Notes under the pieces: model-generated
Seen by the model: only the letters and a program-made list of their open reading frames with translations
What the model was told of the DNA's origin: nothing
Database searches by the model: none
In this document: positions 45,814 to 54,027 of the stretch, piece after piece
Position numbering within the stretch: position 1 is the stretch's first letter
Layout: every line of letters begins with the position of its first letter
Made by a program: the position numbers and the translations under genes
NCBI RefSeq assembly: GCF_014174215.1
Contig: NZ_JABEQL010000006.1
Span: forward strand, 124,001-188,000
Source: Gluconacetobacter tumulicola
Lineage (GTDB): Bacteria > Pseudomonadota > Alphaproteobacteria > Acetobacterales > Acetobacteraceae
Direction of reading: 5' to 3'
DNA: 64,000 nucleotides

Positions 45814-46386
45814 TTAGAACGGAATTTCGTCGTCCAGGTCGCTGCCGCCGCCATGGGGCGCATCCCAGCCGCCGCCTGCCGGTGCGGCAGGGGCGCTATG
45901 GCCGCCTGCGCCGCCGCGCGCGCCGCCGATCTGGCGGGGAGCGGAGGGGGCTCCGTATCCGCCGCCACCTCCACCGCCACCGTAACCACCGCCGCTATAG
46001 CCGCCGCCGGCATCATCGCCGGATTCGCCGCCGCGGTTGCTGTCCAGCAGGACCAGGTCGCCACGGAAACGGTCCACCACCACTTCGGTCGTGTAGCGTT
46101 CCTGCCCGGACTGGTCGGTCCATTTGCGGGTCTGGAGCGAGCCTTCCAGATAGACCTTGCGGCCCTTGCGCAGGAAACGCTCGGCCACGTCGGCAATGCG
46201 TTCGTTGAAGATCACGACGCGGTGCCATTCGGTCTTCTCGCGCCGCTCGCCCGATGCCTTGTCGTTCCAGGTGTCGCTGGTGGCCAGAGTCAGCGACACG
46301 ATCTTGGCGCCGTTCTGGCTGTTCCTGACTTCCGGGTCCTTCCCCAGATTGCCCACGAGGATGACCTTGTTGACGCTACCCGCCAT
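45814..46386 (-). CDS. ssb: Single-stranded DNA-binding protein
   Basis: 190 residues from the ATG at 46386. The N-terminal OB fold ([41 protein letters not shown], residues 1-112) is followed by a Gly-rich flexible linker and the conserved acidic tip DDEIPF, which recruits replication and repair proteins. It is divergent from uvrA, the classical ssb-uvrA arrangement, so the SOS box in between might serve both. Confidence 0.96.
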   Translation of the reverse strand: MAGSVNKVILVGNLGKDPEVRNSQNGAKIVSLTLATSDTWNDKASGERREKTEWHRVVIFNERIADVAERFLRKGRKVYLEGSLQTRKWTDQSGQERYTTEVVVDRFRGDLVLLDSNRGGESGDDAGGGYSGGGYGGGGGGGGYGAPSAPRQIGGARGGAGGHSAPAAPAGGGWDAPHGGGSDLDDEIPF

Positions 46387-46610
46387 AGTGCTGCCCTGCC
46401 GCTGTCCGGTCCGGGGCCGCGCATTCGGGCGCCGCCCCATCAAAAAAAACCGTCCACCCGGACCGGTGCGGTGGGGGACGGGACTCAGGTGCGATCCTAA
46501 CCCAGATGGGCGCCCGATGATACCGGCATGTACCGCGCCCTTTTCGCGTGGGTATGTCGAGGCTGCTTTTTCAAATGGACGGATCTTGGCGGCGGCGATG
46601 GAACGCGGCA

Positions 46611-46625
46611 GAACAGAGTATGAAC
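46611..46625 (+). promoter_or_regulatory. LexA (SOS) box upstream of uvrA
   Basis: GAACAGAGTATGAAC is an exact GAAC-N7-GAAC, the LexA site of alphaproteobacteria, 44 bases before the uvrA start. Another GAAC lies 10 bases to the left (GAAC-N6 spacing). It should repress uvrA until DNA damage; the distance to ssb (225 bases) makes control there less sure. Confidence 0.75.
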
Positions 46626-46669
46626 GAATCAGCCCGGCGCGCGCCGGAGCAGAACGGAGAGCGGACATC

Positions 46670-49600
46670 ATGGCGAATCGATCCGGCCCGGTCGCGGCCG
46701 AGCCGACAGAATCGATCGGGATGCGCGATGCGCCGGCCATCCGGGTGCGCGGCGCGCGGGCGCATAACCTGAAGAATGTCGATGTCGAGATTCCGCGCGA
46801 CGCGCTGACGGTGGTGACCGGCCTGTCGGGCTCGGGCAAATCGTCGCTGGCGTTCGATACCATCTATGCCGAGGGCCAGCGGCGCTATGTCGAGAGCCTG
46901 TCGGCCTATGCGCGGCAGTTCCTGGAGCTGATGGGCAAGCCGGACGTGGACGCGATCGAGGGCCTGTCGCCCGCGATTTCCATCGAGCAGAAGACGACCT
47001 CGAAAAATCCGCGCTCGACCGTCGGCACGATTACCGAGATCCATGATTACATGCGCCTGCTGTGGGCGCGGGCGGGGGTGCCCTATTCGCCGGCCACCGG
47101 CCTGCCGATCGAGGCGCAGACCGTCAGCCAGATGGTCGATCGGGTGATGGCGATGCCCGAAGGGACCCGGCTGATGCTGCTGGCGCCCGTGGTGCGGGAC
47201 CGCAAGGGCGAGTGCCGCAAGGAACTGGCGGAATTGCAGCGCAAGGGCTTTGCGCGGGTGAAGGTGGACGGCGAACTGTATGAGATCGCCGATGTGCCGG
47301 ACCTGAACCGCAAGCTGCGCCATACGGTCGAGGCGGTGGTGGATCGCGTGGTGGTGCGGTCGGGCGTGGAATCCCGGCTGGCCGACAGTTTCGAGACCGC
47401 GCTGGGGCTCTCCGACGGGCTGGTCTATGCCGAGGAAGTGGTGCGCGACGGGGCGGAGGCGCCGCCGCATGTGGTGTTTTCCTCGCGGTTTGCCTGTCCG
47501 GTCAGCGGCTTTACGCTGGAGGAGATCGAGCCCCGGCTGTTCTCGTTCAATGCGCCGCAGGGGGCGTGCCCGGCCTGTGACGGGATCGGGACCGAGACCT
47601 TCTTCGACCCGCATCTGATCGTGCCGGACGAATCGCTGTCGCTGGCGGCAGGGGCCATTGCGCCGTGGCGCAATACGCAGACCCCCTATTACCAGCAGAC
47701 TCTGGAAAGCCTGGCCGCCCATTACGGCGTGAAGATGGACACGCCGTGGCGTGACCTGCCGGCAGGAGTACGCGCGGTGATCATGGAAGGGGGGGCGGAT
47801 GAGGTGACTTTCCAGTACCGCGACGGCCGCAAGAGCTACAGCCTGACCAAGCGGTTCGAGGGGGTGGAGGCCAATCTGCGCCGCCGCATGGCCGAGACCG
47901 ACAGCGTGTGGGTGCGCGAGGAACTGTCGCGCTACCAGTCCGACAAGCCGTGCCATGTCTGCCATGGCGCGCGGCTGCGGCCGGAGGCGCTGTCGGTGCG
48001 GGTGGCGAACCGCACCATCGCCCAGGCTTCCGACCTGCCGATCCGCCGGGCGCTGGAATGGTTCGGCACCGTGGAGGCGACGCTGACGCCGCAGCGCGCC
48101 GAAATCGCGCGCCGCATCCTGCGCGAGATCCTGGACCGGCTGCGCTTCCTGGACGATGTGGGCCTGGATTATCTGACGCTGTCGCGCGGGTCGGCCACCC
48201 TGTCGGGGGGAGAAAGCCAGCGGATACGGCTGGCCAGCCAGATCGGGTCGGGCCTGACGGGCGTGCTGTATGTTCTGGACGAGCCCTCGATCGGGCTGCA
48301 CCAGCGCGACAATGAGCGGCTGTTGGGCACGTTGCAGCGGCTGAAGCGGCTGGGGAATACGCTGATCGTCGTGGAGCATGACGAGGATGCGATCCGCTCG
48401 GCCGACTGGCTGATCGATATGGGGCCGGGGGCGGGGGTCAATGGCGGCCATGTGGTGGCCATCGGCACGCCCGCGCAGGTGGCGGCCGATCCGGCGAGCC
48501 TGACGGGGGATTATCTGTCGGGCCGCAAACAGATCGCGGTGCCGGAGAAGCGCCGCCCGGTGGACCCCAAGCGGATGCTGGTACTGGAAGGGGCCAGCGG
48601 CAATAATCTGCACGATGTGACCGCGCGCTTTCCGCTGGGCACCTTTACCTGCGTGACCGGTGTGTCGGGCGGGGGCAAGTCGACGCTGGTGATCGACACG
48701 CTGTACAAGGCGCTGTCGCGGCAATTGATGGGGTCGGGGCAGAATCCGGCGCCCTATCGCCGGATCGCCGGGCTGGAGCAACTGGACAAGATCATCGACA
48801 TCGACCAGTCGCCGATCGGCCGCACGCCGCGTTCGAACCCCGCGACCTATACCGACCTGTTCGCGCCGATCCGCGACTGGTTCGCCGAACTGCCGGAGAG
48901 CAAGGCGCGGGGCTACAAGCCCGGCCGGTTCTCGTTCAACGTCAAGGGCGGGCGGTGCGAGGCCTGCCAGGGCGACGGCGTGCTGAAGATCGAGATGCAC
49001 TTCCTGCCCGACGTGTTCGTGACCTGCGATACCTGCAAGGGTGCGCGCTATAATCGCGAGACGCTGGACGTGAAATTCCGCGGCAAGTCGATCGCCGACG
49101 TGCTGGCGATGACGGTGGACGAGGCGCTGCCATATTTCTCCGCCGTGCCGCGCATCCGCGACCGGCTGGCCATCCTGCAGCAGGTCGGGCTGGGTTATGT
49201 CGCCCTGGGCCAGCAGGCGACCACGCTTTCGGGCGGCGAGGCGCAGCGCGTGAAACTGTCCAAGGAACTGGCGCGCCGGGCCACCGGCCGCACGCTGTAT
49301 ATTCTGGACGAACCGACGACCGGGCTGCATTCCGAGGATGTGCGCAAGTTGCTGGACGTGCTGCACGCGCTGGTGGACCAGGGGAATACGGTGCTGGTGA
49401 TCGAGCATAATCTGGACGTCATCAAGACGGCGGACTGGGTGCTGGATATGGGGCCGGAAGGGGGCGATGGCGGTGGCCGGATCGTCGCCGAGGGCACGCC
49501 CGAGGAGATTGTGGCCTGTGCCGAAAGCCATACCGGGCGCTTCCTGGCGCCGCTTCTGCCGGCGCCGTCGAAGGGGCGAAGACGGCGCGCGAAGGGCTGA
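46670..49600 (+). CDS. uvrA: UvrABC system protein A
   Basis: 976 residues from the ATG at 46670, with GGAGAG before it; the frame is open upstream but overlaps ssb antisense. UvrA recognises DNA lesions in nucleotide excision repair. Two ABC modules are intact: Walker [10 protein letters not shown] (residues 51-59) and GVSGGGKST, signatures LSGGESQR and LSGGEAQR, Walker [11 protein letters not shown] and [10 protein letters not shown]. Zinc-binding cysteine pairs are seen (CPACDG, CHVCHG, CEACQG, CDTCKG). Confidence 0.98.
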   Translation: MANRSGPVAAEPTESIGMRDAPAIRVRGARAHNLKNVDVEIPRDALTVVTGLSGSGKSSLAFDTIYAEGQRRYVESLSAYARQFLELMGKPDVDAIEGLSPAISIEQKTTSKNPRSTVGTITEIHDYMRLLWARAGVPYSPATGLPIEAQTVSQMVDRVMAMPEGTRLMLLAPVVRDRKGECRKELAELQRKGFARVKVDGELYEIADVPDLNRKLRHTVEAVVDRVVVRSGVESRLADSFETALGLSDGLVYAEEVVRDGAEAPPHVVFSSRFACPVSGFTLEEIEPRLFSFNAPQGACPACDGIGTETFFDPHLIVPDESLSLAAGAIAPWRNTQTPYYQQTLESLAAHYGVKMDTPWRDLPAGVRAVIMEGGADEVTFQYRDGRKSYSLTKRFEGVEANLRRRMAETDSVWVREELSRYQSDKPCHVCHGARLRPEALSVRVANRTIAQASDLPIRRALEWFGTVEATLTPQRAEIARRILREILDRLRFLDDVGLDYLTLSRGSATLSGGESQRIRLASQIGSGLTGVLYVLDEPSIGLHQRDNERLLGTLQRLKRLGNTLIVVEHDEDAIRSADWLIDMGPGAGVNGGHVVAIGTPAQVAADPASLTGDYLSGRKQIAVPEKRRPVDPKRMLVLEGASGNNLHDVTARFPLGTFTCVTGVSGGGKSTLVIDTLYKALSRQLMGSGQNPAPYRRIAGLEQLDKIIDIDQSPIGRTPRSNPATYTDLFAPIRDWFAELPESKARGYKPGRFSFNVKGGRCEACQGDGVLKIEMHFLPDVFVTCDTCKGARYNRETLDVKFRGKSIADVLAMTVDEALPYFSAVPRIRDRLAILQQVGLGYVALGQQATTLSGGEAQRVKLSKELARRATGRTLYILDEPTTGLHSEDVRKLLDVLHALVDQGNTVLVIEHNLDVIKTADWVLDMGPEGGDGGGRIVAEGTPEEIVACAESHTGRFLAPLLPAPSKGRRRRAKG

Positions 49601-49761
49601 GTTTTCCCCGCTGCGAGAAGCTTATGTGAAAGAGGTGAAAAAAAACGTGTCCGGGGGGTAAAAATGCTTGCGTTGCCAGGGGGAAGGCCTTATCAGCGGC
49701 CCCTCTTGGCCCAAGGGGGCGATCCCGCCCAACAGGCTGTCTACTGGTTTGGGGGTACGTG

Positions 49762-50223
49762 ATGAACGCACTTGCTCAGCTGGGGATGGTCTCGGAACTC
49801 CCGAGCAATATCCAGATGTCTTCAGCTCCGTCCTCGGTTGACGAGGAGCGGAAGGATTACTTCGTCGAGCGCGACGGGATGAAGTTTGCGGGAACGCATC
49901 TTCTTGTCGATCTCTGGGAGGCTCGGAATCTTGACGATCCGGAGCAGATCGACCGTACGCTGTGCGAAGCGGCGGTGACGGCCGGGGCGACGATCCTGCA
50001 CAGCCATTTCCACCATTTCACGCCCAATGGCGGCGTGTCGGGCGTGGTGGTGCTGGCCGAGAGCCACATCTCGATCCACACGTGGCCGGAGCGGAATTTC
50101 GCCGCCGTCGACATCTTCATGTGCGGCGCGTGCGATCCGCACCTGGCGATCCCGGTGATGCAGCGCCTGTTCCAGGCGGGCCGGGTGGTCGTGGACGAGC
50201 AGCGTCGCGGCCGGGTCGGCTGA
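49762..50223 (+). CDS. speD: S-adenosylmethionine decarboxylase proenzyme
   Basis: 153 residues from the ATG at 49762 (a GTG directly before is in frame). SpeD supplies the aminopropyl donor for spermidine synthesis. The self-cleavage site is Glu100-Ser101 in LAESHISIHTWPE; Ser101 becomes the pyruvoyl group. HSHFHHFTPNGGVSG and MCGACDP are typical of the prokaryotic class 1B. The N-terminal 35 residues are an extension over the shortest relatives. speE follows after a mobile-like element and a terminator. Confidence 0.95.
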   Translation: MNALAQLGMVSELPSNIQMSSAPSSVDEERKDYFVERDGMKFAGTHLLVDLWEARNLDDPEQIDRTLCEAAVTAGATILHSHFHHFTPNGGVSGVVVLAESHISIHTWPERNFAAVDIFMCGACDPHLAIPVMQRLFQAGRVVVDEQRRGRVG

Positions 50224-50291
50224 TGGCGAGGGTGCCGGCATGGCCCGGCACCTGTCCGTCCTGCGTGGCATGATGCCGCGCGAGAATTCCA

Positions 50292-50455
50292 GGAGCCTGA
50301 CCCAAAATGCGCGCTGGCGGCGATCCGACGCGCGTTTCCTGTGCTTCGGTGCTCACGGCCATCAAGGCCGCTCCGCTCCGATGCTCGGAAACACACGACG
50401 GGCGCGCCCCTTTGGGCCGCTCTCGCTCGCCAGCCCACATTTTGGGTCAGGCTCC
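50292..50455. mobile_element. MITE-like element with perfect 18-bp terminal inverted repeats
   Basis: GGAGCCTGACCCAAAATG at the left end and its exact reverse complement at the right end (50438-50455) bound 164 bases. The similarity continues inward imperfectly (GCTGGCG on both sides), so about 30 bases at each end are related. It has no transposase and no convincing gene. No clear target duplication is seen. It sits between speD and speE, just before a terminator. Confidence 0.75.
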
Positions 50456-50458
50456 AGG

Positions 50459-50482
50459 GGCCGGATTCGTCCGGCCTTTTTT
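50459..50482 (+). terminator. Intrinsic terminator between speD and speE
   Basis: GGCCGGA-TTCG-TCCGGCC with a UUCG loop followed by six T, 35 bases before speE. speE must have its own promoter in the short remaining space, or rely on read-through. Confidence 0.85.
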
Positions 50483-50516
50483 ATGTGCCCATTTTCGTGC
50501 CGGGGAGACACAGGCA

Positions 50517-51386
50517 ATGACCGACGCATGGATCGGCGAGACACTCTATGACGGCTGGCAGCAGCGTTTCCGTGTCCGCAAGGAACTGGCCCGTACCAAA
50601 AGTGCCTTTCAGGATATCGTCGTTTTCGAAAGCGAGACGCATGGGCGCGTGCTCGTGCTCGATGGCGTGATCCAGATCACCGAGGGTGACGAGTTCGTCT
50701 ATCAGGAAATGCTGACGCATGTGCCGGTGCTGGCCCATGGTGACGCAAAGAGCGTGCTGATTATCGGTGCCGGCGATGGTGGCGTGCTGCGCCGCGTGCT
50801 GCAGCATCGGGGTGTCGAGCGTGCCGTGATGGTCGAGATCGACGGTGCGGTGATCGAACTGTCCAAGCAGTTCCTGCCGGGCATTGCGGGTGACGCCTGG
50901 AACGACCCGCGCGCCGACGTGATCGTGGGTGACGGTATCGATTACGTCGCCAAGGCGGAAAGTGGCTCGGTCGATGTCATCATCGTCGACAGCACCGATC
51001 CGATCGGGGTGGGCGAGGTGCTGTTCACCGATGCGTTCTATGCGCATTGCGCCCGTATCCTGACGCCCAACGGCATCATCGTGAACCAGTGCGGCGTGCC
51101 GTTCATGCAGGCTGACGAACTGCGTGAGACCAGCCTGCGCCGTGCGCAGTTCTTCCCGCATGTTTCGGCCTATGTGGCGGCGGTGCCGACCTATGTCGGC
51201 GGCTTCATGACGCTCGGCGTGGCGGCAAAGGGGACCAATCCGGCCCTGCATTCGGTCGAGACGATCCGCGCGCGGGCCGAGCAGGCGGGCATTCTGGGCA
51301 CCACCGGTTACTGGACGCCGGAGATCCATACGGGCGCCTTTAACCTGCCACCTTACATCGCGAAGCATCTGCCCGCATCGAAGTAA
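50517..51386 (+). CDS. speE: Polyamine aminopropyltransferase (spermidine synthase)
   Basis: 289 residues from the ATG at 50517, with GGGGAG before it. SpeE transfers the aminopropyl group of decarboxylated SAM to putrescine. The Rossmann core has VLIIGAGDGGVLRRVLQH, VEIDGAVIELSKQFLP and VDVIIVDSTDPIGVGEVLF, with the catalytic aspartates in place; the N-terminal strand region LVLDGVIQITEGDEFVYQEMLTHVP is typical. Together with speD it completes spermidine synthesis. Confidence 0.96.
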   Translation: MTDAWIGETLYDGWQQRFRVRKELARTKSAFQDIVVFESETHGRVLVLDGVIQITEGDEFVYQEMLTHVPVLAHGDAKSVLIIGAGDGGVLRRVLQHRGVERAVMVEIDGAVIELSKQFLPGIAGDAWNDPRADVIVGDGIDYVAKAESGSVDVIIVDSTDPIGVGEVLFTDAFYAHCARILTPNGIIVNQCGVPFMQADELRETSLRRAQFFPHVSAYVAAVPTYVGGFMTLGVAAKGTNPALHSVETIRARAEQAGILGTTGYWTPEIHTGAFNLPPYIAKHLPASK

Positions 51387-51432
51387 TATTAGGGGCCCTG
51401 GGGGCATGGCCAGGGTGCTCCCTCCGTTGGCT

Positions 51433-51611
51433 TTCCATCGGTTGTTCCGGCCGATGGAACCTTGGCCAACTCCGCCCTGGACCCGGCAGGGCCTGAGGCC
51501 CTGCACCCCAATCATCTGATAACGACTGGGTTTCCAAAGGGCGAATGCCCTTTGGTGGGGTAAGGGCAACGCCCTTGGAAACCTCCGGCGCGGAGCAAGC
51601 TCCCGCGCCGG
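51433..51611. repeat. Cluster of palindromes between speE and the monooxygenase gene
   Basis: At least five dyads are packed here: TTCCATCGG/CCGATGGAA (51433-51459), GCAGGGCC-TGA-GGCCCTGC (51486-51504), CCAAAGGGC-GAAT-GCCCTTTGG (51534-51555), an outer GGTTTCCAA/TTGGAAACC (51529-51583) and CCGGCGCGG/CCGCGCCGG (51585-51611). No T-run follows. It looks like a repetitive extragenic palindrome cluster rather than a single terminator. Confidence 0.55.
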
Positions 51612-51617
51612 TCGTAT

Positions 51618-51923
51618 TCAGGCGCGGTGCGTCGCCAGAAAACGCACCGCGACCGTCTGGATGCCCAGGTCGCGGACTGCGCCCTCGAAGACCTTGTAAT
51701 GTGGGGTCGTCAGGTGGGTGTCGAACGCCGCGCGGTCGGTATAGACTTCGTGCAGGATGACGGTATGCGGCTCGCCGTCGGGCAGCAGGACGTCGAAGGC
51801 GTGGCATCCGGCTTCATCCGCCACCGAGCGTTCGGCGTCATACGCGCAGAATTCCAGAAATTTCGTGCGATTCTCGTCGGTTGTCGTGAATTCCGCGATG
51901 ATGGTCAGTGGTGTGGCGTCCAT
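51618..51923 (-). CDS. Antibiotic biosynthesis monooxygenase (ABM) domain protein
   Basis: 101 residues. A single dimeric ferredoxin-like ABM domain: LTIIAEFTTTDENRTKFLEFCAYDAERSVADEAGCHAFDVL, then HTVILHEVYTDRAAFDTHLTTPHYKVF, with the E-x-Y-x-x-x-A-x-x-x-H pattern of YgiN-like quinol monooxygenases and LsrG-like isomerases. The substrate is unknown. It is divergent from the glycine cleavage operon and its riboswitch. Confidence 0.85.
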   Translation of the reverse strand: MDATPLTIIAEFTTTDENRTKFLEFCAYDAERSVADEAGCHAFDVLLPDGEPHTVILHEVYTDRAAFDTHLTTPHYKVFEGAVRDLGIQTVAVRFLATHRA

Positions 51924-52049
51924 GGGGGGCGCCTCCTTGTCATATTCTGTCCGGTCGCCAAGGGTAGGGGGCGGAGGGCTGTCGATCCAGCCCCGATGGC
52001 GGTGCGGGGATGATTGACTTGATTGCGGAACATATGCGAAGCATCGGGT

Positions 52050-52203
52050 GCTGACGCGGGAGAGACTGGCGAGAGCCGGCGCCGAAGGAGCAACCGCCCC
52101 GGAAACTCTCAGGCCAAAGGACCGCCCGGCTTCGACTTCTGGAGAGAGGCGCCTCGAGCGTCCGCCGACGGGATAGCGATCTCAGGCAAACCGACAGAAG
52201 GGG
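52050..52203 (+). promoter_or_regulatory. Glycine riboswitch, probably tandem aptamers
   Basis: The first aptamer (about 52050-52133) has GCGGGAGAGACTGGC, GCCGAAGGAGCAACCGCCCC and GGAAACTCTCAGGC. A second (about 52134-52203) has TCTGGAGAGAGGCGCC, CCGACGGG and ATCTCAGGCAAACCGACAGA. These are the conserved cores of glycine riboswitches, and the tandem form is common before gcv genes. It should raise gcvT-gcvH-gcvP expression when glycine is plentiful. Confidence 0.92.
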
Positions 52204-52317
52204 CATTCGGATCCGGTTGTGGATTCAGGAGGCTCTGTTCATGTCACGTTGGCCGTTTCCCCTTGTTTTCTCTTCTTCCGCCCTCATGCATGGCGCCGCC
52301 GGCGTCCGGAGGGCGGC

Positions 52318-53451
52318 ATGAGCGATTCGCTGCAGCGCACGCCGCTCTATGACCTGCATCTGTCGCTGGGCGGGCGCATGGTCCCGTTCGCGGGCTATGA
52401 GATGCCGGTCCAGTATCGGGCCGGCGTGATGGCCGAGCACCAGCACACGCGCGATGCCGCCGGCCTGTTCGACGTCTCCCATATGGGGCAGGCGCATCTG
52501 CGTGCGCGCTCGGGCCGGGTCGAGGATGCGGCCCTGGCGCTGGAGCGGCTGGTGCCGGCCGATATCCTGTCGCTGAAGACGGGGCGCCAGCGTTATACGC
52601 AACTGACCGACGGCAAGGGCGGCATCCTGGACGATCTGATGGTCTCGCGGCTGGGCGATACGCTGATCCTGGTGGTCAATGCGGCCTGCAAGGACGCGGA
52701 TCTGGCGCATATCGCCGCCGCCCTGGGCGAGGATTGTATTGTCGAGCCGCTGCCGGACCGCGCGCTGATCGCGGTGCAGGGGCCGCAGGCCGGGGCCGTG
52801 CTGGCCCGCCTGGCGCCGTCTTCGGCCGACATGCGCTTTATGGATGTGGCGGAGTTCGAGGTGGCGGGCGTGCCCTGCGTGGCCTCGCGTTCCGGCTATA
52901 CCGGCGAGGATGGGTTCGAACTCGGCATGGCGGCCGATGGCGCGGTGCGGGTGGCCGAGGCGCTGCTGGCCGAGCCTGAGGTGGCGCCGGCGGGGCTGGG
53001 CGCGCGCGACAGCCTGCGCCTGGAAGCCGGGCTGTGCCTGTATGGATCGGATATCGACCGTGAGACGACGCCGGTCGAGGGTGCGCTGGAATGGTCGATC
53101 CAGAAAAGCCGCCGCACCGGCGGGGCGCGGGTGGGGGGCTTCCCTGGCGCCGACATCATCCTGGAGCAGATCGAGGGTGGTGTGAGCCGCCGCCGTGTCG
53201 GCATTGCGGTCGAGGGCCGCGCGCCGGTGCGTGGCGGGGCGCGCCTGTTCGCCGATGATGCGGGCACGAAGCCGGTCGGGCATGTGACCTCCGGCGCGTT
53301 CGGCCCGACCTTCGGTGGGCCGGTGGCCATGGGCTATGTCGAGACCGCATTCGCGGCGACGGGCACGCCTTTGTTCGCCGAACTGCGGGGGCGCTACCTG
53401 CCGGCCACCGTGGCGGCGCTGCCGTTCGTGGCGCCCGGTTTCAAACGCTGA
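52318..53451 (+). CDS. gcvT: Aminomethyltransferase, T-protein of the glycine cleavage system
   Basis: 377 residues from the ATG at 52318, with GGAGGG before it. GcvT passes the methylene group from the lipoyl arm of GcvH to tetrahydrofolate, releasing ammonia. Conserved parts are PLYDLHLSLGGRMVPFAGYEMPVQY, GLFDVSHMGQ, SGYTGEDGFEL, RDSLRLEAGLCLYGSD and the C-terminal GHVTSGAFGPTF. Its final codons TTC AAA CGC TGA are the first unit of a tandem repeat running toward gcvH. Confidence 0.97.
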   Translation: MSDSLQRTPLYDLHLSLGGRMVPFAGYEMPVQYRAGVMAEHQHTRDAAGLFDVSHMGQAHLRARSGRVEDAALALERLVPADILSLKTGRQRYTQLTDGKGGILDDLMVSRLGDTLILVVNAACKDADLAHIAAALGEDCIVEPLPDRALIAVQGPQAGAVLARLAPSSADMRFMDVAEFEVAGVPCVASRSGYTGEDGFELGMAADGAVRVAEALLAEPEVAPAGLGARDSLRLEAGLCLYGSDIDRETTPVEGALEWSIQKSRRTGGARVGGFPGADIILEQIEGGVSRRRVGIAVEGRAPVRGGARLFADDAGTKPVGHVTSGAFGPTFGGPVAMGYVETAFAATGTPLFAELRGRYLPATVAALPFVAPGFKR

Positions 53452-53523
53452 GCCTCAAACGCTGAGCTTCAAACGCTGAGCTTCAAACGCTGAACTTCGA
53501 ACGTTGAATTTCACACGCTGACC
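53440..53523 (+). repeat. Six 14-bp tandem repeats at the gcvT/gcvH junction
   Basis: Units of TTCAAACGCTGAGC (with decay: CTCAAACGCTGAGC, then two near-exact copies, TTCGAACGTTGAAT, TTCACACGCTGACC) run from inside the last gcvT codons to 20 bases before gcvH. The first unit supplies the gcvT stop. Fourteen is not a multiple of three, so TGA stops appear in shifting frames. Confidence 0.9.
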
Positions 53524-53543
53524 TGTTGGGTGGAGAACGGAAC

Positions 53544-53909
53544 ATGACTGTTTATTACACGAAGGAACATGAGTGGCTGCGCGTCGAGGGGGATGTCGCG
53601 GTCGTCGGCATCACCGCCCATGCCGCCGAGGAGCTGGGCGAGCTGGTCTTCGTCGAGGCGAAGGACGAGGGTACCGAGGTTGCGCAGGGTGACAGCGCCG
53701 CCGTGGTGGAATCGGTCAAGGCCGCGTCGGACATCTATGCTCCCGTTTCGGGCACCGTCGTCGGCTTCAATGCCGCGCTGTCGGACGATCCGTCGCTGGT
53801 CAACCGCGATCCGGAAGCCGAGGGCTGGATCCTGAAGCTGCGCGTTGCCGATGCCGGGCAGCTTGCCGGGCTGCTGGATGCCGACGCCTACGCCGCCCAG
53901 ATCGCCTGA
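53544..53909 (+). CDS. gcvH: Glycine cleavage system H protein
   Basis: 121 residues from the ATG at 53544 (GGAGAACGG before it). GcvH carries the lipoyl arm between GcvP, GcvT and the L-protein. Lys59 in [15 protein letters not shown] is the lipoylated residue; the start [14 protein letters not shown] is typical. It lies between gcvT and gcvP. A gene for the L-protein (dihydrolipoamide dehydrogenase) is not in the window, as usual. Confidence 0.97.
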   Translation: MTVYYTKEHEWLRVEGDVAVVGITAHAAEELGELVFVEAKDEGTEVAQGDSAAVVESVKAASDIYAPVSGTVVGFNAALSDDPSLVNRDPEAEGWILKLRVADAGQLAGLLDADAYAAQIA

Positions 53910-54027
53910 AAAATCGGTCTGCCGGCGCGTTGACGCGTTTCTTCCGCGCGGCGCGCGCGCTCGGCGGACCGGTTCCCAAAACAGACTCTCAACGCCGTTC
54001 CTGTTCCTGTCGCGGAGAATATTGATC

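Noticed and set aside
46571-49531. A 986-codon minus-strand frame opposite uvrA, and similar long frames opposite gcvP and yidC
   Set aside because: Same antisense effect; uvrA, gcvP and yidC have complete family motifs.
49620-49705. Promoter TTGCGT-N17-TATCAG before speD
   Set aside because: Spacing is right, but only three of six -35 and four of six -10 bases match; too weak to list.
50117-50440. A 107-codon frame on the minus strand through the element between speD and speE
   Set aside because: It overlaps speD and the repeat ends, has no ribosome site and no domain; the element appears non-coding.
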